A stretch of 64,000 nt of DNA, from NCBI GenBank assembly GCA_017484085.1, contig JAFUTW010000041.1:31090-95089 (forward strand). Direction: 5' to 3'. The position numbers and the translations under genes were made by a program. The DNA is from Clostridia bacterium. Lineage in GTDB: Bacteria; Bacillota; Clostridia; Christensenellales; Aristaeellaceae. The notes beneath the pieces were generated by a model, which was not told the DNA's origin, searched no databases, and saw only the letters and a list, made by a program, of their open reading frames with translations. Below, in pieces: positions 51,405 to 60,900 of the stretch. How positions within the stretch are numbered: the stretch's first letter is position 1; each line of letters begins with the position of its first letter.

Positions 51405-52325
51405 ATGCGCATCGTAATCGATCCCGGCAAAGAACGCCGTACCATCAATTTTATCGATAATATCTGCTTTTCGCACGTGAAGGACTTGGAAGGCAATCCG
51501 CTGGACCTCAGCCTGTCGCTCATGGTGCAGAACGGCAACAGCGAAATGCGCCTGGCCTCCGGCCGGGACGACGAAGTCTCCACCGGAAAGCAGCCCCTGA
51601 TCGTGTGGATCAACGGCGCGGGCTGGCGCAAGTGCGACAAAAACCTGATGGCCGCCGAGATGCAGTTCTTCGCGGAGCACGGCTATGCCGTGGCCTGCAT
51701 CCAGTACCGGCATTCGGGCATCGGCCATTTTCCGGACCAGCTGATCGACGTCAAGACGGCTGTGCGGTTCCTGCGCACGCATGCGGATCAGTACGGCATC
51801 GATCCGGACCGCGTAGCCACCATGGGCCGCTCCGCCGGCGGACATCTGTCGGCGTGGATGGCCATGAACACGGACGGCTTCGACTCGGATGAGTGGGCGG
51901 ATGCCTCCTCGAAGGTGCAGGCCGCGGTGGATTTCTTCGGCCCCGTGGATATCAAGACCTGCAACCTGATCGAAATCGAGAACTTCAAGAACCCCGCGCA
52001 CCGCTGGCATAAGATCGAAGAAACCCACGGCGGCGCGCTGCTGGGCGGCGATCCTGCGACCATGGTGGAGCGCAGCGACGCTGCCAGCCCTATCTTCCAC
52101 ATCAGTGAGAAGACGGCACCCATCATCATCCTCCACGGCGATCAGGATCCGCTGGTGCCGGTTTCCATGAGCGAGGACTTTTACAGCCGCCTTGAGAAAG
52201 CCGGACTGGCGGACCAGAGTGAGCTGTACATCGTCAAAAACGGCGGCCACGGCACCCGGGAACTGTTCCAGACCGAATGCAAGCAGCTGGTGCTGGATTT
52301 CCTTAACAGGTACCTGAAAAAGTGA
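51405..52325 (+). CDS. Alpha/beta hydrolase, BD-FAE-like (operon hydrolase 3)
   Basis: 306 residues. WINGAGWRKC in the oxyanion position (Asn-Gly-Ala-Gly rather than HGGG), nucleophile elbow MGRSAGGHLSAW (Ser), HGDQDPLVPV (Asp) and GGHGTRELF (His). The pattern fits the bifunctional feruloyl/acetyl xylan esterase-like group (BD-FAE), known for removing acyl groups from plant sugars. This is the best clue that the operon handles acylated carbohydrate-derived acids. SD GGAAAGGA. Confidence 0.87.
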   Translation: MRIVIDPGKERRTINFIDNICFSHVKDLEGNPLDLSLSLMVQNGNSEMRLASGRDDEVSTGKQPLIVWINGAGWRKCDKNLMAAEMQFFAEHGYAVACIQYRHSGIGHFPDQLIDVKTAVRFLRTHADQYGIDPDRVATMGRSAGGHLSAWMAMNTDGFDSDEWADASSKVQAAVDFFGPVDIKTCNLIEIENFKNPAHRWHKIEETHGGALLGGDPATMVERSDAASPIFHISEKTAPIIILHGDQDPLVPVSMSEDFYSRLEKAGLADQSELYIVKNGGHGTRELFQTECKQLVLDFLNRYLKK

Positions 52326-52335
52326 GGCGCAGACA

Positions 52336-52773
52336 ATGAAAAAGACAAATGAAAGGCCTGTTCTGGAGATCCTGGTACAGACCGATCCGGAAGGAACGGT
52401 GGAACTGGAGAGCGAGATCGGCCACGTGAAGATGATCCCCTTCAAGGGCACTGTGCGGAGCGAGATCTTTAATGGCATCGTGGAGCCGTGCGGCGTGGAT
52501 ACCCAGGTGACCAACCAGAACGATGTGCGGCACATGTCCGCCCGCTATATGCTCACCGGGCACGACTGCGAAGGACAGCCCTGTCACATCTACGTGGAAA
52601 ACAACGCCTGGTTCACGGACGGCAACCGGCCGCGGCCCTTCCATACGGTACCCACCTTCATCACGGATTCCAGGGCGCTGGCACCCCGGCTGCACCGGAA
52701 TCACTTTGTGGGTGAGGGCCTGCGGGACGAGCAGGGACTGTGGATCCGCTTCTACGAGCTGGAAGAAGAATGA
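52336..52773 (+). CDS. DUF3237 family protein
   Basis: 145 residues. A beta-rich protein with the DUF3237 pattern: GTVRSEIFNGIVEPCGVDTQ, then MSARYMLTGHDCEGQPCHIYVENNA, then FHTVPTFITDS and HFVGEGLR near the end. Members of this family recur beside sugar-acid and aromatic-acid catabolic genes but have no established reaction. It begins 10 bp after hydrolase 3. Confidence 0.8.
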   Translation: MKKTNERPVLEILVQTDPEGTVELESEIGHVKMIPFKGTVRSEIFNGIVEPCGVDTQVTNQNDVRHMSARYMLTGHDCEGQPCHIYVENNAWFTDGNRPRPFHTVPTFITDSRALAPRLHRNHFVGEGLRDEQGLWIRFYELEEE

Positions 52774-52786
52774 ACAGGAGGACAGC

Positions 52787-53668
52787 ATGAGCTACCGTTC
52801 TGATTATCAGGATTACCTGCAGCGCCACGAAAAGCAGGTCAGCGGCCCGATGGGCCGGTTCTGGCAAAACCAGGAGGCGCGCTACGTGCATCCCTTCTGC
52901 ATCTTCGGCAATGTCTGGTATGTTGGGGATGACTGGGTGTGCGTGCACCTGATCGACACCGGCGACGGCCTGCTGCTGATCGACAGCGGCAACACCGGCG
53001 CCACCGCAATGCTGGTCAACGCCATCTGGGAGGCCGGCTTCAATCCGGCAGACGTCAAATGGATCGTGCTTTCCCACGGCCACCTGGATCACATCGGCGG
53101 CGCGGCCTTCTTCCGCAACATGTACGGTACGAAGATCTACCTGGGCGCGCCGGATGCCCGGATGTACAGGGAGCATCCGGAACTCAGCTTCATCCAGGAT
53201 GCCGGCAACGTCTGCGAGGCATTGGTGCATCCCGACGTGGAGATCCGGGACGGTGACGTGATCACCTTCGGAGGGACGACCATCCGGTTTTATCTGGTCC
53301 CCGGCCATACCATGGGCGTCATCGCCTGCTTCTTCGATGCCTATGAAGGCAATAAAACCGTGCGCTGCGGGTACTACGGCGGCTTCGGCTTCAATACGCT
53401 GCAGAAGGATTACCTGGTCGAGATCGGCGATCCGGGGTACAAGACCCGGAGAATCTACCTGAATTCCCTGGCCAAGGTGCGCCATGAGAAGGTGGAGCTG
53501 TTCCTGGGCAACCACTGCATCAACAACGACACCCTGGGCCGGCGCCAGCGCCAGCTCGAGGACCCGGAGGGCCCCAATCCCTTCCTGGACAGCGACGCGT
53601 GGGGCGCGTATCTCGACCGCAAGCGCGACGATCTGCTGGCCTTCATGGCAGACCCCAAGAACAACTGA
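52787..53668 (+). CDS. MBL-fold hydrolase, subclass B3-like
   Basis: 293 residues from the ATG at 52787 (SD GGAGGA). Metal motif VLSHGHLDHIGGAAFF (HxHxDH), then VPGHTMGVIACFF and a terminal region with GNHCINND. N-terminal WQNQEARYVHPFCIFGNVWYVG resembles the B3 beta-lactamase/quorum-lactonase branch. In this operon it may open a lactone. The upstream frame continuing into the DUF3237 gene is not coding. Confidence 0.88.
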   Translation: MSYRSDYQDYLQRHEKQVSGPMGRFWQNQEARYVHPFCIFGNVWYVGDDWVCVHLIDTGDGLLLIDSGNTGATAMLVNAIWEAGFNPADVKWIVLSHGHLDHIGGAAFFRNMYGTKIYLGAPDARMYREHPELSFIQDAGNVCEALVHPDVEIRDGDVITFGGTTIRFYLVPGHTMGVIACFFDAYEGNKTVRCGYYGGFGFNTLQKDYLVEIGDPGYKTRRIYLNSLAKVRHEKVELFLGNHCINNDTLGRRQRQLEDPEGPNPFLDSDAWGAYLDRKRDDLLAFMADPKNN

Positions 53669-53678
53669 GGTGTGAAAG

Positions 53679-55028
53679 ATGAGCAATGTACCGGTGATCA
53701 CAAAAATGCAGGTCATCCCGGTGGCGGGCTATGACAGCATGCTGATGACGCTCTCCGGCGCCCATGCGCCCTGCTTTACGCGAAACCTGGTCATCCTCAC
53801 GGATTCGGCCGGGCATACGGGCATCGGCGAAATCCACGGCGGGGATTACACGCACGACGGTCTCGTGGCCATGCGCCCGTACGTGGAAGGCACGCCCGTT
53901 TCCAAATGCCGGGAGGTGCTCCAGCGCATCCACAAGGCTTTCTTCTCCCATGCGGATGATGCCGACGAGGGCATCCAGACGCTGGATATCACTAAGCTCA
54001 AGTATGTCGTGCGCAGCGAATGGGCCGTGGAGTGCGCGATGCTGGACCTGCTGGGACAGCATCTGGAGGTCCCCATGTGCCAGCTGCTGGGCGAGGGTCA
54101 GCAGCGGCGCGAGGTGGAAGTGCTGGGCTACCTGTTCTACGTTTCGGACAAGAACAAGGTGCCTGCCGGCGAAATGCCGTATCTGGACGAGGCGGACAGC
54201 GACGATCCCTGGTTCCGACTGAGGCGGGAGGAGATCCTCACGCCCGCGCGCATCGTGGAGGAAGCGGAGGCGGTGCAGGAAAAGTACGGCGTCAGGAATT
54301 TCAAGCTAAAGGGCGGCGTGCTGAGCGGCGATGAAGAGATGGAAGCCGTACGGGCGATCAAAAAACGTTTTCCGGAAGCGCGCGTCAATATCGATCCCAA
54401 CGGGGCCTGGAGCCTGTCCGAGGCCATCCGGCTCTGCCGGGATATGCACGGAATCATCACGTACGTCGAGGATCCCTGCGGACCGGAGGCCGGATACAGC
54501 GGCCGCGAAATCATGCGGGAATTCAAAAATGCCACCCAGTTCCAGGTGGCAACGAATATGATCGCCACCGACTGGCGGCAGTTTTATCACACGGCCTCGC
54601 TCAACGCCTGCGACATCATCCTCGCAGACCCGCACTTCTGGGGGTTTGACGGCGCCGTACGGATGAGCCAGCTGCTGGACCCGTGGGGGCTGACCTTCGG
54701 CATCCACAGCAACAATCACTTCGATATCACGCTGGCGGCCTTCGCGCAGGTCGGCGCGGCGGCGGTCGGGCGCGTAGCCCCGCTGGATACCCACTGGATC
54801 TGGCAGGACGGACAGAACCTGCTGCTGGATACGCCGCAGATCATCGGCGGCAAACTGCAGGTGCCGGACAAGCCGGGCCTGGGCGTGACGCTGAACATGC
54901 AGCGCGTGGAAGAGGCAAACCGGCTCTACAACAGCCTGCCCAGCCACGACCGGAACGATGCCGTGGCCATGCAGTATCTCATCTCCGGATGGACATTTGA
55001 CCACAAGAAGCCTTGTCTCGTCAGATAA
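53679..55028 (+). CDS. gudD: Glucarate dehydratase-type enolase-superfamily enzyme
   Basis: 449 residues, the length of GudD. Catalytic features: FKLKGGVLSGDEEMEA (KxK bases), VNIDPNGAWSL (metal Asp), YVEDPCGPEAGYSGRE (metal Glu), ATNMIATDWRQ (metal Asn/Asp region), IHSNNHFDITLA (His-Asn-x-x-x-Asp general acid) and DTHWIWQDGQ. These closely match D-glucarate/L-idarate dehydratases, which make 5-keto-4-deoxyglucarate. The downstream aldolase and kinase are absent from the operon. It is the last gene, 10 bp after the MBL gene. Confidence 0.93.
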   Translation: MSNVPVITKMQVIPVAGYDSMLMTLSGAHAPCFTRNLVILTDSAGHTGIGEIHGGDYTHDGLVAMRPYVEGTPVSKCREVLQRIHKAFFSHADDADEGIQTLDITKLKYVVRSEWAVECAMLDLLGQHLEVPMCQLLGEGQQRREVEVLGYLFYVSDKNKVPAGEMPYLDEADSDDPWFRLRREEILTPARIVEEAEAVQEKYGVRNFKLKGGVLSGDEEMEAVRAIKKRFPEARVNIDPNGAWSLSEAIRLCRDMHGIITYVEDPCGPEAGYSGREIMREFKNATQFQVATNMIATDWRQFYHTASLNACDIILADPHFWGFDGAVRMSQLLDPWGLTFGIHSNNHFDITLAAFAQVGAAAVGRVAPLDTHWIWQDGQNLLLDTPQIIGGKLQVPDKPGLGVTLNMQRVEEANRLYNSLPSHDRNDAVAMQYLISGWTFDHKKPCLVR

Positions 55029-55037
55029 ACCCCGAAG

Positions 55038-55199
55038 TTATCCGGCTTTTTCCTTTGAAGAACAGCAATTGCACGCAGCGCCGCTGCATCCGCAGCAGGC
55101 GCTGCTGCTTTTTCCGGTGTGCCTGCGCCACGTGTGCCGCAGCGCCAGGGCTGCGGCAACGCCTACCGCAAGCAGGATCACGATATCCCAGATGTTCAT
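55038..55199 (-). CDS. FeoB-associated Cys-rich membrane protein
   Basis: 53 residues: MNIWDIVILLAVGVAAALAL forms one membrane segment, then RHTWRRHTGK, then a Cys cluster ACCGCSG and CNCC before the end. This is the small protein that follows feoB in many anaerobic firmicutes. GGAG sits 5 nt before the ATG. It starts 9 bp after the feoB stop. Confidence 0.9.
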   Translation of the reverse strand: MNIWDIVILLAVGVAAALALRHTWRRHTGKSSSACCGCSGAACNCCSSKEKAG

Positions 55200-55208
55200 A
55201 AGCTCTCC

Positions 55209-57554
55209 TTACGCAAGCCCGAAGGCCATGCCGATGAGGCGGACGATCAGTGCGGCGCACCAGGCGATGGCGCACTGCCAGATGACGACGTTGACCGCCC
55301 ATTTGACGCCCATCTCCCGCTTGATGGAAGCCACCGCTGCCACGCAGGGCGTATACAGCAGGCTGAAGGCCAGCATGGAGGCGGCCGTGAGCGTGCTGAT
55401 CATGGAAGGCAGGCCTTCCGGCGAGGCGAACAGCACCTCCATGATGGAAACAACGCTCTCCTTGGCCATAAAGCCGCTGATGAGGGAGGTGACGATGCGC
55501 CAGTCGCCCAGGCCGGCGGGCCGCATGACCGGCGTGAGCAGGCCTGCCACCGCGGCGAGGATGCTGTCGTGGGAATCCGCGACCATGCGGAAGCGGAAGT
55601 CGAAGCTCTTGAGGAACCAGACCACCAGCGTGGCGATCAGGATGACGGAGAAGGCCCTCTGCAGGAAGTCCTTCGCTTTTTCCCACAGCAGCTGCAGCAC
55701 ATTGCGCGCGCTCGGCATGCGGTAGTTCGGCAGCTCCATGACGAAGGGGACCGCCTCGCCGCTGAAGAGCGTCTTTTTATACACGAAGGCCGCAAGGATC
55801 CCCATGACCACGCCGATGACGTACAGGCCGGGGATGATCAGCCAGCTGCTGCGCGGGAAGAAAGCGTTTACAAAGAAGCCGTAGATGGGCAGTTTGGCCG
55901 TGCAGGACATGAAGGGCGTCAGCAGGATGGTCATCCTGCGGTCGCGGTCGCTGGGCAGCGTTCGGGTGGACATGACGGCAGGAACCGTGCAGCCGAAGCC
56001 GATCAGCATGGGCACGATGCTGCGCCCCGAAAGGCCGATGCGCCGCAGCAGCTTATCCATGAAGAAGGCCACTCTTGCGATGTAGCCGCTGTCTTCCAGC
56101 ATGGAGAGGAAGAAGAACATGGTGACGATGATGGGCAGGAAGCTGAGTACGCTGCCCACACCTTCAAAGAGGCCGTTGATGACGAGGCTGTGCACCGCCT
56201 CACTGACGCCGGCTGCAGTCATGGCGCTGTCGGCGAGGTCGGCCAGGGCGCTGACCCCGCTGTCCATGAGATCCTGCAGGAAGGGGCCGATCAGCACAAA
56301 GGTCAGGTAGAAGACCAGACCCATGATGGCGATAAACGCCGGGATGGCAGTGAACCGGCCTGTCAGCACCTTGTCGATAGCCCGGCTGCGGAGGTGCTCC
56401 CGGCTCTCGTGCGGCCGCTTTACGCAGGCGTCGCAGACCTTGTAGATGAAGGCGAAGCGCATATCCGCCATGGCCGCGCTGCGGTCCAAGCCGCGTTCCT
56501 TTTCCATCTGCAGGACGATGTGCTCCAGCATCTCCAGCTCGTTGGGGTCCAGCTGAAGGCGCTTCAGGATGAGCTCGTCCCCCTCGATGACCTTGGAGGC
56601 GGCAAAGCGGACGGGCAGGCCGGCGCGCGATGCGTGGTCCTCGATCAGGTGGATGACCGCATGCAGGCAGCGGTGCACCGCGCCGTCGTGGTCGTTGGCA
56701 TTGCAGAAGTCCTGTCGGACAGGCCGCTCCTGATACTTGGCAATATGCACCGCGTGGCGCACCAGTTCCTCGACGCCCTGGTTTTTCGCGGCGGAGATAG
56801 GCACGACGGGGACGCCCAGCAGCGCTTCCATCGCGTTGACGTCCACGCTGCCGCCATTGCCGGCCATCTCATCCATCATGTTGAGCGCGACGACCACCGG
56901 TATGCCGATCTCCAGCAGCTGCATCGTGAGGTAGAGGTTGCGCTCGATATTGGTCGCATCCACGATGTTGATGATGGCCTTCGGCTTCTCATCCAGCACG
57001 AAGTTCCGTGAAACCAGCTCCTCGCTGGAGTAGGGCGACATGGAATAGATGCCGGGCAGGTCCGTGATCAGCGTGTTTTCGTAGCCGCGGATGACGCCGT
57101 CCTTCCTGTCCACCGTAACGCCGGGAAAATTGCCAACGTGCTGGTTTGCGCCTGTCAGCTGGTTGAACAGCGTCGTCTTTCCGCTGTTCTGGTTGCCGAC
57201 CAGGGCGAAGGTCAGCTGCGTCCCCTCGGGGAGCGGGTTGCCGGTCCCTTTCGGGTGGAACTTTCCTTCCTCGCCCAGGCCGGGGTGATCCAGCTTTACC
57301 GTTTCGGCAGGAGCCGGCCTTTCGCCGGCTTCGGCAGGAGTGACGTCGATCTGCTCCGCGTCCGCCAGACGCAGCGTCAGTTCATATCCGTGGATGCGCA
57401 GCTCCATCGGGTCCCCCAAAGGGGCCAATTTTTCCAGCGTCACTTCCGTTCCCGGAATGACGCCCATATCGAGAAAGTGCTGCCGCAGCGCACCTTCCCC
57501 TCCGACACGAAGGATTCTTGCGCTCTCTCCGATCTTCAGATCTCTCAGTGTCAC
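55209..57554 (-). CDS. feoB: Ferrous iron transporter, FeoA-FeoB fusion
   Basis: 781 residues from a GTG with AAAGGAG 8 nt upstream. Residues 1-75 are a FeoA SH3-like domain (LRDLKIGESARILRVGG..HGYELTLRLADAEQIDV). After a linker comes the FeoB G domain: GNQNSGKTTLFNQLTG (G1, about 120), GVTVDRKDG (G2), DLPGIYSM (G3), LNMMDE (G4), then the helical spacer and the permease core with FGCTVPAVMSTRT and a second Gate region LTPFMSCTAKLPIY. It imports Fe2+ under anaerobic conditions. The fusion means no separate feoA is needed. The Cys-rich partner follows. Confidence 0.97.
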   Translation of the reverse strand: MTLRDLKIGESARILRVGGEGALRQHFLDMGVIPGTEVTLEKLAPLGDPMELRIHGYELTLRLADAEQIDVTPAEAGERPAPAETVKLDHPGLGEEGKFHPKGTGNPLPEGTQLTFALVGNQNSGKTTLFNQLTGANQHVGNFPGVTVDRKDGVIRGYENTLITDLPGIYSMSPYSSEELVSRNFVLDEKPKAIINIVDATNIERNLYLTMQLLEIGIPVVVALNMMDEMAGNGGSVDVNAMEALLGVPVVPISAAKNQGVEELVRHAVHIAKYQERPVRQDFCNANDHDGAVHRCLHAVIHLIEDHASRAGLPVRFAASKVIEGDELILKRLQLDPNELEMLEHIVLQMEKERGLDRSAAMADMRFAFIYKVCDACVKRPHESREHLRSRAIDKVLTGRFTAIPAFIAIMGLVFYLTFVLIGPFLQDLMDSGVSALADLADSAMTAAGVSEAVHSLVINGLFEGVGSVLSFLPIIVTMFFFLSMLEDSGYIARVAFFMDKLLRRIGLSGRSIVPMLIGFGCTVPAVMSTRTLPSDRDRRMTILLTPFMSCTAKLPIYGFFVNAFFPRSSWLIIPGLYVIGVVMGILAAFVYKKTLFSGEAVPFVMELPNYRMPSARNVLQLLWEKAKDFLQRAFSVILIATLVVWFLKSFDFRFRMVADSHDSILAAVAGLLTPVMRPAGLGDWRIVTSLISGFMAKESVVSIMEVLFASPEGLPSMISTLTAASMLAFSLLYTPCVAAVASIKREMGVKWAVNVVIWQCAIAWCAALIVRLIGMAFGLA

Positions 57555-57587
57555 GAGAAGATCTCCTTTCTGTTTAACAAGTGGAGT

Positions 57588-57603
57588 TAGTTTATATTAA
57601 CTA
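57588..57603. promoter_or_regulatory. Candidate iron-repressor operator upstream of feoAB
   Basis: TAGTTTATATTAACTA (TAGTT-N6-AACTA dyad) covers the -10 of a leftward promoter whose -35 is TTGACT (about 57612-57617). Position and AT-rich dyad suit a DtxR/IdeR-type repressor. Confidence 0.55.
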
Positions 57604-57767
57604 CCTGATGTTAGTCAATAATAACAAACATCAATGATGACACTTGTAAATCCTTACCACGGATTTGCAAACCGTGCGCATAGAGCATGCAGGGGAGGCT
57701 TTTCTGCATAAATGGGAAACGAAAACAGCCGACAGGGTGAATTTCGGTCTGATCGGACCGAATAAAG

Positions 57768-57836
57768 CGAATATTCGGCGAATAAAGTGAAAATACACCG
57801 AATATTCGGTGAATATTCGCCCTTTGGTGATTGAAA
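57768..57836 (+). promoter_or_regulatory. CGAATATTCG palindrome array and promoter of the helicase gene
   Basis: CGAATATTCG at 57768-57777 and 57799-57808 and TGAATATTCG at 57810-57819, with further CGAATA half-sites between. ACCGAATATTCGGT (57797-57810) is a perfect 14-bp palindrome. Directly after lies TTGAAA (57831-57836) and a TATAGT -10 16 bp on. The rest of the 57604-57760 spacer holds no gene. Confidence 0.65.
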
Positions 57837-57921
57837 AAGCGGATTCTGATAGTATAGTATGATCCAAGGAGAGCAGAATTTGAGTATTGAAACAGATGCA
57901 AAAAGGAATTGAGGGAGATCT

Positions 57922-60900
57922 ATGCTGCGCAACGGACTCTATGAGCAAGTCATCAGTAAAGAGCTGGACGAGGAGCTTTCCGTGACGGAGAAGCGTGTCC
58001 AGACTGCACCCATCGATGCGGCTGAGGCATCCAGGGTGCTGGCGAAATATGTGGCGGAGATCGTGCAAAAGGGCCTCGATAACGTTGCAGATAACGGCGG
58101 GGATTTGGCCTCACAAGTGGAGCTTGTCAACCGTATCGTTTCCACTGTACAGACAGAAACAGAAGAGGATGATTTTGACAAGCTGTCGGTTGCAGGGCGT
58201 GCGGAACAGCTTTTAGCGTTATTTGACAAGCAAAACAGCGTTTGGGCAGTGGATGAAAAAGCAAAAGTCACGAGACCGGAAACTTCCATTGCACAGTCCA
58301 GCTTGTTTACGGGAGCCACTCATGAGCCACAGATGTTCACCGAGCTGAAAAAGGAGATCGTTTCATGTAATCGGATCGATATGCTGGTGTCCTTTATCAA
58401 ATGGAGTGGCCTGCGGCTCATTATGGATGAACTGAGAGCCTTCACCCAGAACGATGGGAAGCTGCGGATCATCACCACTTCATACATGGGGGCAACCGAT
58501 GTAAAGGCGATTGAGGAATTGAATAAGCTGCCAAACACGCGAATCAAAGTCAGCTACAACACAAAGATAACGCGGCTCCATGCCAAGGCATACATCTTTT
58601 ACCGCGACACTGGCTTTACGACGGCTTATGTGGGCTCCTCCAATCTCTCCAACGCGGCTTTGACCAGTGGATTGGAGTGGAATACCAAAATCACAAAGAA
58701 AGACCTGCCGGAAACGATCGATAAAGTGGCTGCCACCTTTGAGTTCTACTGGAATGACAGAGAATTCGAGTACTATAATGAAGGCCAGCGTGAACGCTTG
58801 GCCCGTGCACTGAAAGCAGAAAAGTACTTTGACAGCAATAACGATGCGATCTACACCATGGACATCCAGCCCTACTCTTATCAGCAGGAAATTCTGGACA
58901 AGCTGGAGGCCGAACGCACTGTTCGCGGTTATTTCCGCAATCTGGTGGTTGCTGCAACCGGCACCGGAAAGACGGTCATTTCAGCACTGGACTATAAGAA
59001 ATTCTGCAGACAGCATATCGGGCATCCTTGTCGGCTCCTGTTTGTTGCGCACCGGGAGGAGATTCTGAAGCAGAGCCTGTATACGTTCCGGTCTGTGCTG
59101 AAGGACGCGAACTTCGGTGAGATGTTTGTGGGCGGCTGGCGGCCGGAGAGTATCGATTACCTGTTTATGTCCATCCAAACTTTCAACGCACAGGATTTTA
59201 CCTCAAAAACGACACCGGATTATTACGATTACATCGTAGTGGACGAATTCCACCATGCGGCCGCGCCAACCTATCAGAAACTGCTGGAATACTACCAGCC
59301 AAGGATTCTGCTCGGCCTGACCGCTACACCGGAGCGGATGGATGGGAAAAGCATACTTGGGTACTTTGGCAACCGGATCGCAGCAGAAATCCGGCTACCG
59401 GAAGCTGTTGACCGAAAACTGCTCTGTCCCTTCCAATACTTTGGTGTAACGGATACGGTGGATCTGGACAAACTGAAATGGTCTGCAGGTGGTTACGATA
59501 AAGGTGAGCTTTCAAGGATTTACACACTCAGCGGCATTGTCGCGGAGCGCCGGGCAGACTTAGTGATCGCCTCTTTGCTGAGATACGTGACGGATATCGA
59601 TGAGGTCAAAGGACTGGGCTTCTGTGTCACAGTAGAACATGCGGAGTTTATGTGCCGGTATTTTAACGGGCATGGGATTCCGTCCATGTTTTTGACCGGA
59701 CACTCACCTGACGAGGAACGCCGCAGCGCAAAGGACAGCCTGGTATCCGGCAAAGTAAGATTCATCTTTGTTGTGGATATCTATAACGAAGGCGTAGATA
59801 TACCGGAGGTCAATACCGTATTGTTCCTGCGACCTACGGAATCGCTGACGGTCTTTCTGCAGCAGCTCGGGCGCGGCCTGCGTCTTGCGGAAGGCAAAGA
59901 GTGCCTGACTGTTCTCGATTTTATCGGGCAGGCAAACAGGAAATATAACTTTGAGGATAAATTTGCTGCTCTGCTTTCAGGTACGACCCGCAATGTGACC
60001 CGGGAGATCCGGGGTGGTTTTGTTGCTGCACCCAAGGGTTGCTATATCCAGTTAGAAAAGAAAGCAGCCAGGATTATACTGGACAACATCCGTGCCTCGT
60101 ACGGCAACACAGCAGGGCTGGTTACGCGCATTGCTTCTTTCGAAGAGGATACAGGTCTTAAACTCAGCCTTTCCAATTTTCTGGACTATTACCATCTGGA
60201 TCCCCGGAACATCTATAAATTTACAACCTTCTCTCGGTTATGCGCCCGCGCAGATGTGATTGACGAATTCAGCGAACCAATTGAAGAAACGCTGACCAAG
60301 ACAATGGCCAAATTGGCGGTCATTGATTCCCGGCGCTGGATTGCCTTTCTGCTGGATATTTTGCCAAGGCTGGCTGATGTAGACTTCGGAAAGCTCCCTG
60401 AATTGGAAAAGCGGATGCTGCAGATGTTCTATATCACTGTTTGGGGCAAGGCCGCTGAAGACTGGAACAGTGATGAGGTTTGGGGCAATCTCTATGCGCT
60501 GGCGGACAGCCCGGTGCTCCTCGGAGAACTGATCGACCTGCTGAAATACCAGTATGACCGTATCGACTTTATCGATGCACCGGTGAACGTGGGTTTTGAG
60601 AGCCCTCTGGATCTGCACTGTACCTACACACGGGACCAGCTGCTGGTAGCGCTGGATTTTATGAAACCCGCAACCGTCCGCGAAGGTGTAAAATGGCTGC
60701 CGGATCAGAAGCTGGATGTATTCTTTGTGACGCTGAACAAGTCGGACAAGGATTATTCACCCACAACGATGTACAACGATTACTCGATCAACGAGTGGTT
60801 GTTCCATTGGCAGAGCCAAAGCACGACGGCAGAACACTCACAGACTGGCCAGCGCTACATACACCACAGGGAGCGGGGCAGCCGCGTGCTGCTGTTTATC

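Noticed and set aside
55119-57011. 630-codon plus-strand frame opposite feoB
   Set aside because: Shadow of the FeoA-FeoB fusion, whose motifs are complete on the minus strand.
57768-57819. LexA/SOS box
   Set aside because: The dyad is CGAATATTCG without the four-base centre of the firmicute CGAAC-N4-GTTCG site; reported only as an unknown operator array.
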